Assembly: GCA_023489425.1 (NCBI GenBank)
Contig: JAMDCG010000079.1
Coordinates: forward strand, 1 to 7,738
Direction of reading: 5' to 3'
Length of the DNA stretch: 7,738 nt
From: Thermoplasmatota archaeon
Lineage (GTDB): Archaea; Thermoplasmatota; Thermoplasmata; Thermoplasmatales; Thermoplasmataceae
Position numbers and translations under genes: made by a program. Within the stretch, counting starts at the first letter, position 1, and the number at the start of each line of letters is the position of its first letter. The notes beneath the pieces were generated by a model. It was not told the origin of the DNA and did not search any database. It worked only from the letters and a program-made list of their open reading frames with translations. This document shows, in pieces, positions 1-5,593 of the stretch.

Positions 1-84
1 ACTAACCACGTAGTTAGACGAACTGGTTGTCGCCATTGCTGTAACCACAGCACTCCATGCAAACGTTCCAACGCTATAAATCAT
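1..84 (-). CDS. N-terminal fragment of an unidentified, probably membrane-associated protein (runs off the window)
   Basis: An open frame of exactly 28 codons runs from an ATG at 84-82 to the left edge without a stop, so only the N-terminus is visible. It reads MIYSVGTFAWSAVVTAMA and continues with TTSSSNYVVS. It is hydrophobic from the start (residues 2-18) with a Thr/Ser-rich stretch after it, as in a first transmembrane segment or signal anchor of a transporter. I do not recognise the family. The start is supported by a purine-rich GAGGAT (94-89) six bases before the ATG, a Shine-Dalgarno-like site that most other genes here lack. It is transcribed leftward, in the same direction as the small membrane protein at 264-542, from which a 179-base gap separates it. 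The function cannot be assigned from this fragment. Confidence 0.6.
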   Translation of the reverse strand, partial: MIYSVGTFAWSAVVTAMATTSSSNYVVS

Positions 85-88
85 GAAA

Positions 89-94
89 ATCCTC
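89..94 (-). promoter_or_regulatory. Shine-Dalgarno-like site of the left-edge gene
   Basis: The minus strand reads GAGGAT with its GAGG ending six bases before the ATG at 84. This supports the chosen start and implies a transcript with a leader rather than a leaderless one. Confidence 0.5.
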
Positions 95-114
95 AAACGC
101 TTATAAAGATGTTT

Positions 115-122
115 TATTTAAA
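115..122 (-). promoter_or_regulatory. Possible TATA box of the left-edge gene
   Basis: The minus strand reads TTTAAATA, centred about 34 bases before the ATG at 84. A start about 25 bases downstream of it would leave a leader of only 8-9 bases and would cut into the GAGGAT site. A second candidate, AATATAATAA around 153-162, would give a leader of about 45 bases that includes the whole ribosome-binding site. I cannot decide between them. Confidence 0.3.
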
Positions 123-263
123 TTTAATTGGAAAACACTTTTAAATTCAGCTTATTATATTTGTGGAAATTACTAATAATTCCTGCAATGTCATATTAAT
201 TCACTACAAAAATATAACGAACCAATTAAAAGATGATTATTTTCTTCCGTCAGGTATGTGAAT

Positions 264-542
264 TCATTGTCCCCTTTTCTTTAAAATACCTACAGCAAAT
301 GCAATGAAAAGGAGTATTATTATATCGCCTAATATTATGTAAATGTAAGATGAGCTGAGGCCGTAAGGGGCAGAACTTGATGTGAACTGCGAAACAGCCT
401 TATGCGCAATGTATGGTGAAATTGCAGCAGTTGAGGTTGAAGCAGATGTGTGTAAATACAGACTTCCGGCAAGAGCTGCCATTGAAGTCAGCATTATGCC
501 ATTGGTAAAAGGCTTGATAAATTTATTTCTCAGTTTTCCCAT
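264..542 (-). CDS. Small two-helix membrane protein, 92 aa, unknown function
   Basis: The 92-residue product starts MGKLRNKF with a basic N-terminus. A hydrophobic helix follows at about residues 14-32 (GIMLTSMAALAGSLYLH), either a signal peptide or a first membrane anchor. A Ser/Thr/Ala-rich linker spans about 33-64. A strong second transmembrane segment covers about 65-87 (YIYIILGDIIILLFIAFAVGIL) and is followed by a positive tail KKRGQ. If both helices are membrane-embedded, the linker is extracytoplasmic. I do not recognise a family. The start is supported by a TATA-like box centred about 24 bases upstream, which fits leaderless transcription. An antisense frame at 382-591 overlaps most of it, but that frame has neither a membrane pattern nor a promoter. 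The gene lies 66 bases downstream of the glycosylase gene, in the same direction. It is real with moderate confidence only. Confidence 0.6.
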   Translation of the reverse strand: MGKLRNKFIKPFTNGIMLTSMAALAGSLYLHTSASTSTAAISPYIAHKAVSQFTSSSAPYGLSSSYIYIILGDIIILLFIAFAVGILKKRGQ

Positions 543-560
543 GCTTTACAATTGCACCAA

Positions 561-570
561 ATTAAATATT
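561..570 (-). promoter_or_regulatory. TATA box of the small membrane protein gene
   Basis: The minus strand reads AATATTTAAT, centred about 24 bases before the ATG at 542 and preceded by an A-run that could serve as a BRE-like purine tract. The spacing predicts a leaderless mRNA; no Shine-Dalgarno site is visible. Confidence 0.5.
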
Positions 571-608
571 TTTTTTGTATTTTTGAGTTAATATTTGAAC
601 CAGTGATC

Positions 609-1283
609 TTATTTAATCAACTTCCCGGTTGCCATCTTCCACATGTAAAGGTCCAGTACACCTGGCTTGAGTCCCAGCTGTTCTGAAATCTGGATTACCT
701 GCTGCTCATACTTCATGTATAGCTTTCTATTCAGTGCCTTTCCGGACCTTGCAAAATCCTCGTCCAGCATCCTTATGATGTGCTTATCAAGTATTGCAAA
801 ATCAAAAACTCCAGTGTTCCTTAAAAAATGAGATGATTCCTTGTATCCTATTCCCTTCACATTCTCCACAAGAAACTCCCTGGCAACCCAGGGATCAGGG
901 TGATTTAACAGTACTGGAAGTTCCGGTATTATCCACCTGTTCTGTGAAATGAATTTACCCCGTGTATTATAGAATCTATAATGTGCATTCTTCAGTTTAG
1001 CTGTCAGAACTTCCGTGTCGTCCTCTACGAAAGGCTTCAACCCAAGCTCCTTCTGCATTTTTATGCCAAGTTCTGCAGATGTATTTGCGGTCAGGAAACA
1101 GTAACAGAGCTCAAAAAAAATCTCCTGCCCATCTTTCTCCCTGAATGACCTGAATTCCTGCACTCTTTCGTTCACCTCATCCCTGAATTTAGAATTGATA
1201 AGATCTTCCAGTTCTCTGAACCATATCTTCTGTGTTGATATATTGCTGCCTGACATGTTACTCTTAACGACTCTATACTGCAT
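609..1283 (-). CDS. ogg: Archaeal 8-oxoguanine DNA glycosylase/AP lyase (Ogg2 family)
   Basis: This 224-residue protein excises 8-oxoguanine opposite C and cleaves the resulting abasic site, the first step of base-excision repair of oxidised DNA. The helix-hairpin-helix-GPD core is plain at about residues 140-175: the hairpin reads VKGIGYKESSHFLRN and is followed by FAILDKHIIRML. Lys148 (in GIGYKE) is the expected Schiff-base lysine. Asp166, 18 residues later, is the expected catalytic aspartate; Ogg2 enzymes such as the Methanocaldococcus one keep this pair. The chain ends TGKLIK, and a C-terminal lysine (Lys224) is an Ogg2 hallmark used in base recognition. The length is near the family's roughly 200-210 residues with a slightly long N-terminus, so Met10 (codon at 1256-1254) is an alternative start. 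No ribosome-binding site sits right before either ATG. The gene is divergent from the phospholipase-D-like gene. Confidence 0.9.
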   Translation of the reverse strand: MQYRVVKSNMSGSNISTQKIWFRELEDLINSKFRDEVNERVQEFRSFREKDGQEIFFELCYCFLTANTSAELGIKMQKELGLKPFVEDDTEVLTAKLKNAHYRFYNTRGKFISQNRWIIPELPVLLNHPDPWVAREFLVENVKGIGYKESSHFLRNTGVFDFAILDKHIIRMLDEDFARSGKALNRKLYMKYEQQVIQISEQLGLKPGVLDLYMWKMATGKLIK

Positions 1284-1331
1284 TTATGTGAATTAGTCTT
1301 TCTATTCCATTTTACCTCTCCTAATTTACCA

Positions 1332-1339
1332 CTTATATT
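1332..1339 (-). promoter_or_regulatory. TATA box of the ogg gene
   Basis: The minus strand reads AATATAAG, centred about 25 bases before position 1310 and 52 bases before the annotated ATG at 1283. This predicts a transcript starting near 1310 with a leader of about 27 bases, unlike the leaderless genes around it. Confidence 0.4.
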
Positions 1340-1362
1340 CCTTCAAGAAATTTACTGCCAAG

Positions 1363-1370
1363 TTTTAAAA
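1363..1370 (+). promoter_or_regulatory. TATA box of the phospholipase-D-like gene
   Basis: The sequence TTTTAAAA is centred about 27 bases before the ATG at 1394, the leaderless arrangement. It lies about 30 bases from the divergent ogg TATA box, so the two promoters are back to back. Confidence 0.5.
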
Positions 1371-1393
1371 GGTAAACGTCATTAGTCCTGTAT

Positions 1394-2299
1394 ATGATCA
1401 TTCACACTGAACCCGAAGATGGAAAGAATCCTGTACTTGAGATCATAAGGGAAAGCCAGAAGTACCTGCACTTGAATTACTACCTTATTGATGATCCTGA
1501 ATTCATGAAGGCAATCGAGGACAGGGTATCCCATAAGGTAAATGTCCAGATAATAATAGACGGCCAGCCATACGAAGGCAGCAGTCATTCCAGTCTTGAG
1601 GCACTGAGGAAGACAGGTGCACAGGTTAATCTCTCTCCTTCAAGATTTGATAATACTGACGTTTTTGATCATGCAAAATACATGTACAATGAGAAGAGAT
1701 TCCTGATAGGAACAATGAATCTGACAGATGCTGCATTCAAGAATAACAGGGAGTATTTTGTGGTAGGAGATGAAAGAAAGGTTCTAAAATCTCTTGGCAG
1801 TATATTTGAATCAGACTGGAAGGGTGAAAGAGCTGGTGAAGTGGATAGGAAAGACCTTATTGTTTCACCGGATTCTGAAAACAGGATTCTTGGCATACTG
1901 AGAGATGGAAAGAAACTTTTCATTGAAACTGAAGAACTTGGTAATGACAGGGTGATTCTTGACACACTTAAGACGAAGGGAAAGAAACTGAGGATGATAC
2001 TTCCTTCAAGCCTTTCCGATGAGGACATGAACAACGCAGATGAACTGATGAAGAATGGTGCAAAAATAAGGGTAATGCCCGCGGAAAAACTGTATATGCA
2101 TGCCAAGATGATCCATACCGGAAAGTTCGTGTTCATAGGTTCGCAGAATTTCTCATCAACCAGTCTTCTCAGGAACAGAGAAGTTGGTATTATGGTTAAG
2201 AAATACGGGATGAAGAAGATATTCAATAACAAATTCAAGGAAGACTGGAAAAATTCTGAAACCATTTCCAGGAAGATGAGGAAAAGTGCAAAAACCTGA
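1394..2299 (+). CDS. Phospholipase D-fold protein with two HKD-like motifs
   Basis: This 301-residue soluble protein has the duplicated phospholipase D fold, which makes and breaks phosphodiester bonds in nucleic acids or phospholipids. Motif 1 is HAKYMYNEKRFLIGTMN, with His93, Lys95, Glu100 where the motif usually has Asp, and Gly106-Thr107-Asn109, followed by Glu120. Motif 2 is HAKMIHTGKFVFIGSQN, with His236, Lys238, Gly249-Ser250-Asn252 and Glu263; its Asp position is Gly243. Both catalytic His/Lys pairs are present, so activity is plausible although both motif aspartates are replaced. There is no signal peptide or transmembrane helix, so a cytoplasmic nuclease or phosphodiesterase is more likely than a cardiolipin-synthase-like enzyme. 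The substrate is not readable. A leaderless promoter precedes it, and it is divergent from ogg, which leaves a DNA-repair or nucleic-acid role possible but unproven. Confidence 0.8.
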   Translation: MIIHTEPEDGKNPVLEIIRESQKYLHLNYYLIDDPEFMKAIEDRVSHKVNVQIIIDGQPYEGSSHSSLEALRKTGAQVNLSPSRFDNTDVFDHAKYMYNEKRFLIGTMNLTDAAFKNNREYFVVGDERKVLKSLGSIFESDWKGERAGEVDRKDLIVSPDSENRILGILRDGKKLFIETEELGNDRVILDTLKTKGKKLRMILPSSLSDEDMNNADELMKNGAKIRVMPAEKLYMHAKMIHTGKFVFIGSQNFSSTSLLRNREVGIMVKKYGMKKIFNNKFKEDWKNSETISRKMRKSAKT

Positions 2300-2482
2300 T
2301 TGGATCTCCTTTTGGGTTAAAGCTTCGTTCTAATTTTAACTTACTTAGTTCTAGTCTTTAAATCTTTGAACGTTACCTTGCTAAGGAATTGATTTGCCAG
2401 AAGCATGCTTGCCATTTTCAATACAGTAAAAAGTATACCATTTATAAAAATATTAGTTGTAAATTAAAATGAAAGTATGGGT
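2300..2482. other. Convergent spacer between the PLD-like and superoxide dismutase genes
   Basis: The two genes converge here, so this is where both transcripts should end. Short T-runs occur in each direction: TTTT at 2310-2313 and 2333-2336 for the plus-strand transcript, and complements of A5 at 2446-2450 and 2428-2432 for the minus-strand one. No GC-rich hairpin, tRNA or credible small gene is seen. Confidence 0.4.
2428..2450 (-). terminator. T-rich termination tract downstream of superoxide dismutase
   Basis: Read on the minus strand, two T5 runs lie 33-55 bases after the end of the superoxide dismutase gene. Oligo-T tracts are the usual archaeal transcription terminators; there is no supporting stem-loop. 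Confidence 0.3.
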
Positions 2483-3100
2483 TTATTTGAATGCGAGATA
2501 TGCCTTGTTAGCCTTCTCGAATCTCTTGTTCACTGATGCCCAGTCAACATTCTTCATGAATGCGTCCAGATATGGTGCCCTCTTTGCTCCGTAATCCACG
2601 TAATATGCGTGCTCGTAGACATCAAGAGCCATGACAACTATGGCATTCCATATTCCGTTTGTGTTGTGTACATCAGCACCGATGTTTCTCAGCTTTCCGG
2701 TGTTCAGATCGTATACAAGAAGTGCCCATCCCCTGAAAGCTGTACCGGTAGCCTTGAAATCTTCAACCCATTTCTCATAGCTTCCGAAATCCTCAGATAT
2801 CTTCTTTTTCAGTTCTTCTGAGAGGTTCTTCAGCCCATCCTTTTTCAGTGACTCAAAATAAATCTCGTGTAGAAGTGAGCCATCATAATTAAAAGTCTCC
2901 TCCAGTTTAAGTTCCCTGAATTCGCTGTAGTTCTGGTTTGCCTTGCTCCTGTCTGCGCTTGGGAGTTTCTCCCATATTTCATTCAACTTTGTGACGTATC
3001 CGTTGTAATGCGTCTCAAAGTGGTACTCTATCTGCTGATCTGATATACCGTCCAGTCCCTTTGGCTTTAATTGATTTTTCTTTTCCCATTTTTCTACCAT
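2483..3100 (-). CDS. sod: Superoxide dismutase, Fe/Mn family
   Basis: This 205-residue cytoplasmic enzyme converts superoxide to oxygen and hydrogen peroxide. The metal ligands fit the family: His27 (EYHFETHY), His78 (LLHEIYF), Asp160 and His164 (DVYEHAYY, normally DVWEHAYY). Tyr35 matches the gateway tyrosine. The residue four before His78 is Gly74, so the FeSOD glutamine is absent there. In the C-terminal domain His145 sits 15 residues before Asp160, the same spacing as the outer-sphere histidine that replaces glutamine in the mycobacterial enzyme. Metal choice between Fe and Mn therefore cannot be read off. The usual N-terminal LPxLPY segment is missing; the protein starts with a charged stretch and KPKGLDGIS. 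The start is backed by GGTGA four bases upstream. The gene lies 115 bases downstream of the MFS gene but has its own promoter signals. Confidence 0.93.
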   Translation of the reverse strand: MVEKWEKKNQLKPKGLDGISDQQIEYHFETHYNGYVTKLNEIWEKLPSADRSKANQNYSEFRELKLEETFNYDGSLLHEIYFESLKKDGLKNLSEELKKKISEDFGSYEKWVEDFKATGTAFRGWALLVYDLNTGKLRNIGADVHNTNGIWNAIVVMALDVYEHAYYVDYGAKRAPYLDAFMKNVDWASVNKRFEKANKAYLAFK

Positions 3101-3104
3101 TTTT

Positions 3105-3109
3105 TCACC
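3105..3109 (-). promoter_or_regulatory. Ribosome-binding site of sod
   Basis: The minus strand reads GGTGA four bases before the ATG at 3100, complementary to the archaeal 16S rRNA tail. It fixes the start and shows that sod is one of the few genes here made from a transcript with a leader. Confidence 0.6.
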
Positions 3110-3129
3110 AAATCAATATCATTTACTGG

Positions 3130-3158
3130 TTTAAAAATTGTATTGATAATGTTTAAAT
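3130..3158 (-). promoter_or_regulatory. Promoter region of sod with two TATA-like boxes
   Basis: On the minus strand ATTTAAAC (3158-3151) and TTTTTAAA (3137-3130) both resemble TATA boxes. The first predicts a start near 3129 and a 29-base leader that includes the GGTGA site. The second predicts a start near 3108, which would put the ribosome-binding site at the very 5' end. The first fits better. Confidence 0.45.
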
Positions 3159-3215
3159 AATTGTTTTTTAAGAATTATTATTTCCAAAATTTTCCTGAAT
3201 GCAAGGTTATATTGA

Positions 3216-4427
3216 TCACATTTTCTCTGTTATTGAAGCCGATTCTTCACGACCCTTCGCCTTGAGTACAAAGTAGAGAGTTGCCAGGATGACAAATATA
3301 ACCGGTATAACTACCAGGAATGCATTTCTGTAGCCTATTATTTTTATTACCTCACCTGATATAAACGGCATAATGGTTCCTATGGCCATCATTATGGAAA
3401 AGAAGTAACTATTTGCCATGTTCCTCCGGTTCTCAGGGAAACTCCTTGTTATGGACATTACGGAAAGTGGATATGTCAGTCCATGTGGTATGCCGAGGAT
3501 CAGAAATGCCAGCACGAAATAATCATAGTTTTTTGCTGTTCCGAGGACAAGCAATCCGATAGCAGAAAGAATAACGGCAGAAAACATCAATCTTGGCAAT
3601 CTTTCAGGAACTCTTACAGAAAATACAAGTCTTGAGATGAATGATGTAAGAAAGAACAGGCTGAATGTGAGGTTCACTGTTGAAAGAGATACCTTGAAGT
3701 CTGATATGCCAAACAACCCACCATATGTGGTGAGAAAAGCGAAAGGGATGTTATAAGCAAGAATGTTAAGAAGTGATGATTGAAACCCTCTGTCCTTCAG
3801 TACTGTTATATCAAATCCCCTTCTCCTGACACCCATCTCATCAGGGAATTTTATGAAGAAGGAATCGATCATTCCTATGGCTGGAAGTATTGAGAAGATC
3901 AGGAATGATTCCGGAAGTGATACGTAGTGGAGAAGTTCACTCTCAATATATGGTCCCAAAATCAGGGAAAGACTGAGAGTGAGAGTGTAAATTGAAAGTA
4001 TTCTCTCCCTCTGCTTCCTATCCTTGAAAAGTGAGGCAGATGTGATTATATTTGGCATTATGGATCCCAGCGTGAAGGATGCAACTGGTAGAATTAGCCA
4101 TATGGTTAATGGAGTAGAGATATAGAAAAAAGGAAAAACCACTGCATATAATATGGAGGAAATTATGAAAATCTTCCTTCTTGCCCTGGACTCAACTTTT
4201 GCATTTATAAATGTGCTCATTATGAATGTTGTCAGGGATGCAGCTGAAGCCAGGAGTCCTATTTCAACGTTAGAAAAGAAAAAATAGTATCTTGCCAGGA
4301 GCGGTACTGACGTCACATACATATTGTTGCTTGACCGGATGGCAAATGTCATCGAAAGGATGACCACTATGATTACAGTTACTGTTCTGTGATCGATCTG
4401 TTTTACTGAACTTGAATTCTCAGGCAT
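3216..4427 (-). CDS. Major facilitator superfamily transporter, 12 TM, substrate unknown
   Basis: This 403-residue integral membrane protein has the MFS pattern: about six hydrophobic helices (roughly residues 14-190), a basic cytoplasmic loop at about 194-212 (DEMGVRRRGFD), and a second set of helices to about residue 388, ending in a short charged tail. The loop between helices 2 and 3 reads NAKVESRARRKIF, a degenerate motif A rich in basic residues. A second basic segment (SFPENRRNMANS, 329-340) sits at the equivalent place in the C-terminal half, after a helix reading LGIPHGLTYPLSV. It should move a small solute or drug by proton symport or antiport, but the substrate is not readable. The first eight bases (ATGCCTGA) overlap the end of the upstream solute-binding-like gene, so the two are probably translationally coupled. 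A PadR regulator begins the cluster, and PadR proteins often control efflux genes. Confidence 0.88.
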   Translation of the reverse strand: MPENSSSVKQIDHRTVTVIIVVILSMTFAIRSSNNMYVTSVPLLARYYFFFSNVEIGLLASAASLTTFIMSTFINAKVESRARRKIFIISSILYAVVFPFFYISTPLTIWLILPVASFTLGSIMPNIITSASLFKDRKQRERILSIYTLTLSLSLILGPYIESELLHYVSLPESFLIFSILPAIGMIDSFFIKFPDEMGVRRRGFDITVLKDRGFQSSLLNILAYNIPFAFLTTYGGLFGISDFKVSLSTVNLTFSLFFLTSFISRLVFSVRVPERLPRLMFSAVILSAIGLLVLGTAKNYDYFVLAFLILGIPHGLTYPLSVMSITRSFPENRRNMANSYFFSIMMAIGTIMPFISGEVIKIIGYRNAFLVVIPVIFVILATLYFVLKAKGREESASITEKM

Positions 4428-5082
4428 TAAGTACTGCCACTTCCAACTTGCTGTAATCTTCAGGTTCTTCCATTATGGGCTTCATTGATTTCATGATTCC
4501 GATTATGAACTCCAGAGGAAATTTATTCGGTAGTTTTTTTGAAACGGTTTCGGCAGCCTTTTCTGGATTTTTCCTAAACTCCTCCAGTCCTTCGTTGTAA
4601 ATCTGCTTGAATTCATTTAAAACGCTTCTATCCTCGAATGAAGCTGCGCAGCTTCCTGGAACGTAAAATCCAGATTTCATTGCCCTTTCCTCCAGTGTAA
4701 TGCCTTTCATTCCAGACATAGACATAACTACTGCTGAAGTTGCCTTTCCCTTATTCATCAATGCTTTTATTTCTTCCATGTTCTCTCCATAAACGAAGTC
4801 TACCGGTAAAGCTTCACTCCTTACAATAATCTTCGATAAAACATCGCTGGCACCTCCCTTTCTCAGTACTGCGGTGGTTCCTCTGAAATCAGGGCTGACC
4901 ATTGATAATCCGCTCAGTAATACCATATGAATCGGTAATCTTCTTTTCATGAGTGAGATTGAGGAATCAAGGATGATGTCAGAATTACCATCCTTCCCGA
5001 ATTTTACTTCTATATCCTTGTTCTCAACTGCAAGTAGGGGAAAACAAACTGGTCCAGGTGCTGTCATTATTTTTATGCCCAT
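4420..5082 (-). CDS. Solute-binding-like protein without signal peptide, probably DUF3834
   Basis: This 220-residue protein starts MGIKIMTAPGPVCFPLLAVE and resembles the first lobe of type II solute-binding folds. A beta-rich opening is followed by a region listing an identity or state (SDIILDSSISLM, 34-45), then RGTTAVLRKGGASDVLSKI (67-85) and a helical C-terminus (about 150-205). I think it corresponds to DUF3834, an archaeal family described as related to solute-binding lipoproteins, but that is from memory. It has no signal peptide, lipobox or transmembrane helix, so it should be cytoplasmic, unusual for a binding protein. It may instead be an enzyme or a ligand sensor on the same fold. 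The start is supported by a TATA box 25 bases upstream; Met6 is an alternative. Its 3' end overlaps the MFS start by eight bases, and PadR ends 34 bases before it. Confidence 0.75.
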   Translation of the reverse strand: MGIKIMTAPGPVCFPLLAVENKDIEVKFGKDGNSDIILDSSISLMKRRLPIHMVLLSGLSMVSPDFRGTTAVLRKGGASDVLSKIIVRSEALPVDFVYGENMEEIKALMNKGKATSAVVMSMSGMKGITLEERAMKSGFYVPGSCAASFEDRSVLNEFKQIYNEGLEEFRKNPEKAAETVSKKLPNKFPLEFIIGIMKSMKPIMEEPEDYSKLEVAVLNA

Positions 5083-5103
5083 AGATAGTGATTACAAATA
5101 AGG

Positions 5104-5111
5104 ATAAATAA
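5104..5111 (-). promoter_or_regulatory. TATA box of the solute-binding-like/MFS operon
   Basis: The minus strand reads TTATTTAT, centred about 25 bases before the ATG at 5082 and squeezed into the 34-base gap after the PadR stop codon. It predicts a leaderless two-gene transcript separate from, or in addition to, read-through from padR. Confidence 0.5.
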
Positions 5112-5116
5112 CTTAG

Positions 5117-5467
5117 TCATAAATTATTATCAATTGTCATTAGTATATCATCTATCATGCCCCTGGCCAGCCTCAATGCCTGATAATGTGATTTAACGAA
5201 CTCATGCCCTCTGTCTGTTATCCTGTATATTACTGTCTTCTGATGATCCTCTTCACAGCTTCCCTCATTTTCTATAAGTCCTTTAGTTTTCAGGTTTTTC
5301 AATAAAACATATACTGTGCCTTTTGGAAGTTCTACGCCTATTTTTTCCGTGACTTCCCTGTTTAATTCATATCCGTAACGTGGTTTGATGCACATTTCCC
5401 TTAGGAGGTATATACTGAGCAACCCTCTCAGGATTTTTTCATCGGAAAGATTCATATGATGCCACAT
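5117..5467 (-). CDS. PadR-family transcriptional regulator
   Basis: This 116-residue winged-helix DNA-binding protein belongs to the PadR family, dimeric repressors that respond to small toxic or aromatic compounds and often control transporters. Family landmarks are in order: LLSIYLLREM (helix 1, about 16-25), YGYELNREV (31-39), the recognition-helix segment ELPKGTVYVLLKNLKTKGLIENEG (46-69, with the GTVY signature at 50-53), then a wing (EEDHQKTVIYRITDRGHEF, 72-90) and a short C-terminal dimerisation helix. The length fits the short PadR class. Met5 (codon 5455-5453) is an alternative start, but the TATA spacing favours Met1. It lies immediately upstream of, and in the same direction as, the solute-binding-like/MFS pair, its likely targets. 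Its own promoter contains a PadR-type dyad, suggesting autoregulation. Confidence 0.88.
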   Translation of the reverse strand: MWHHMNLSDEKILRGLLSIYLLREMCIKPRYGYELNREVTEKIGVELPKGTVYVLLKNLKTKGLIENEGSCEEDHQKTVIYRITDRGHEFVKSHYQALRLARGMIDDILMTIDNNL

Positions 5468-5475
5468 TCTAATAG

Positions 5476-5488
5476 GTAAACTATTTAC
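5476..5488. promoter_or_regulatory. Dyad between the padR TATA box and its start codon
   Basis: The sequence GTAAA-CTA-TTTAC is an inverted repeat with perfect 5-base arms. It sits 9-21 bases before the padR ATG, where a bound protein would cover the transcription start. It is a possible operator, but the arms are short and AT-rich. Confidence 0.35.
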
Positions 5489-5500
5489 TTAAACCTTTTT
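5487..5500 (-). promoter_or_regulatory. BRE and TATA box of padR
   Basis: The minus strand reads ATTAAAAAGG followed by TTTAAGT. The TATA-like part is centred about 24 bases before the ATG at 5467, with a purine-rich BRE-like tract just upstream. This predicts a leaderless padR mRNA. Confidence 0.5.
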
Positions 5501-5518
5501 AATGTTTCTTTATACATT
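5501..5518. promoter_or_regulatory. PadR-type operator, ATGT-N8-ACAT
   Basis: The plus strand reads AATGT-TTCTTTAT-ACATT, an inverted repeat with 5-base arms and an 8-base gap. It contains exactly the ATGT-N8-ACAT box reported for bacterial PadR repressors. It directly abuts the padR BRE, and on the minus strand its gap includes TATAAAGA, another possible TATA box, so binding would block the core promoter. It lies about 75 bases before the ATPase TATA box on the other side. Confidence 0.5.
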
Positions 5519-5550
5519 TCCAAGTTAGGTTTCATTTTTAAGAGAGCTTA

Positions 5551-5567
5551 AAAACATGGTATGTTTT
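5551..5567. repeat. Inverted repeat upstream of the ATPase gene
   Basis: The sequence AAAACAT-GGT-ATGTTTT has perfect 7-base arms and a 3-base centre. It ends 27 bases before the ATPase TATA box, so it is placed like an upstream regulator site of the ATPase/TOPRIM operon. Its core ACAT..ATGT is the reverse arrangement of the PadR box. Confidence 0.4.
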
Positions 5568-5593
5568 ATTTAATATAACTGATAAACGCTTAT

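Noticed and set aside
165..183. Bulged inverted repeat GGAAATTA-CTAA-TAATTCC in the left intergenic gap
   Set aside because: Short, AT-rich and imperfect, with no T-run after it and not positioned over a promoter; weak evidence for function.
382..591. 69-codon plus-strand frame opposite the small membrane protein
   Set aside because: It has no promoter or ribosome-binding site, and its product lacks domain features, while the minus-strand frame has a coherent two-helix pattern and a well-placed TATA box.
1669..2265. Long antisense frame of 198 codons opposite the PLD-like gene
   Set aside because: It mirrors a gene with clear HKD motifs. Its product is a Ser/Phe-rich hydrophobic mixture with no family signature, start signal or promoter.
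2401..2410. Perfect palindrome AAGCATGCTT in the convergent spacer
   Set aside because: A 10-base palindrome is not rare in several kilobases, and no gene starts near it.
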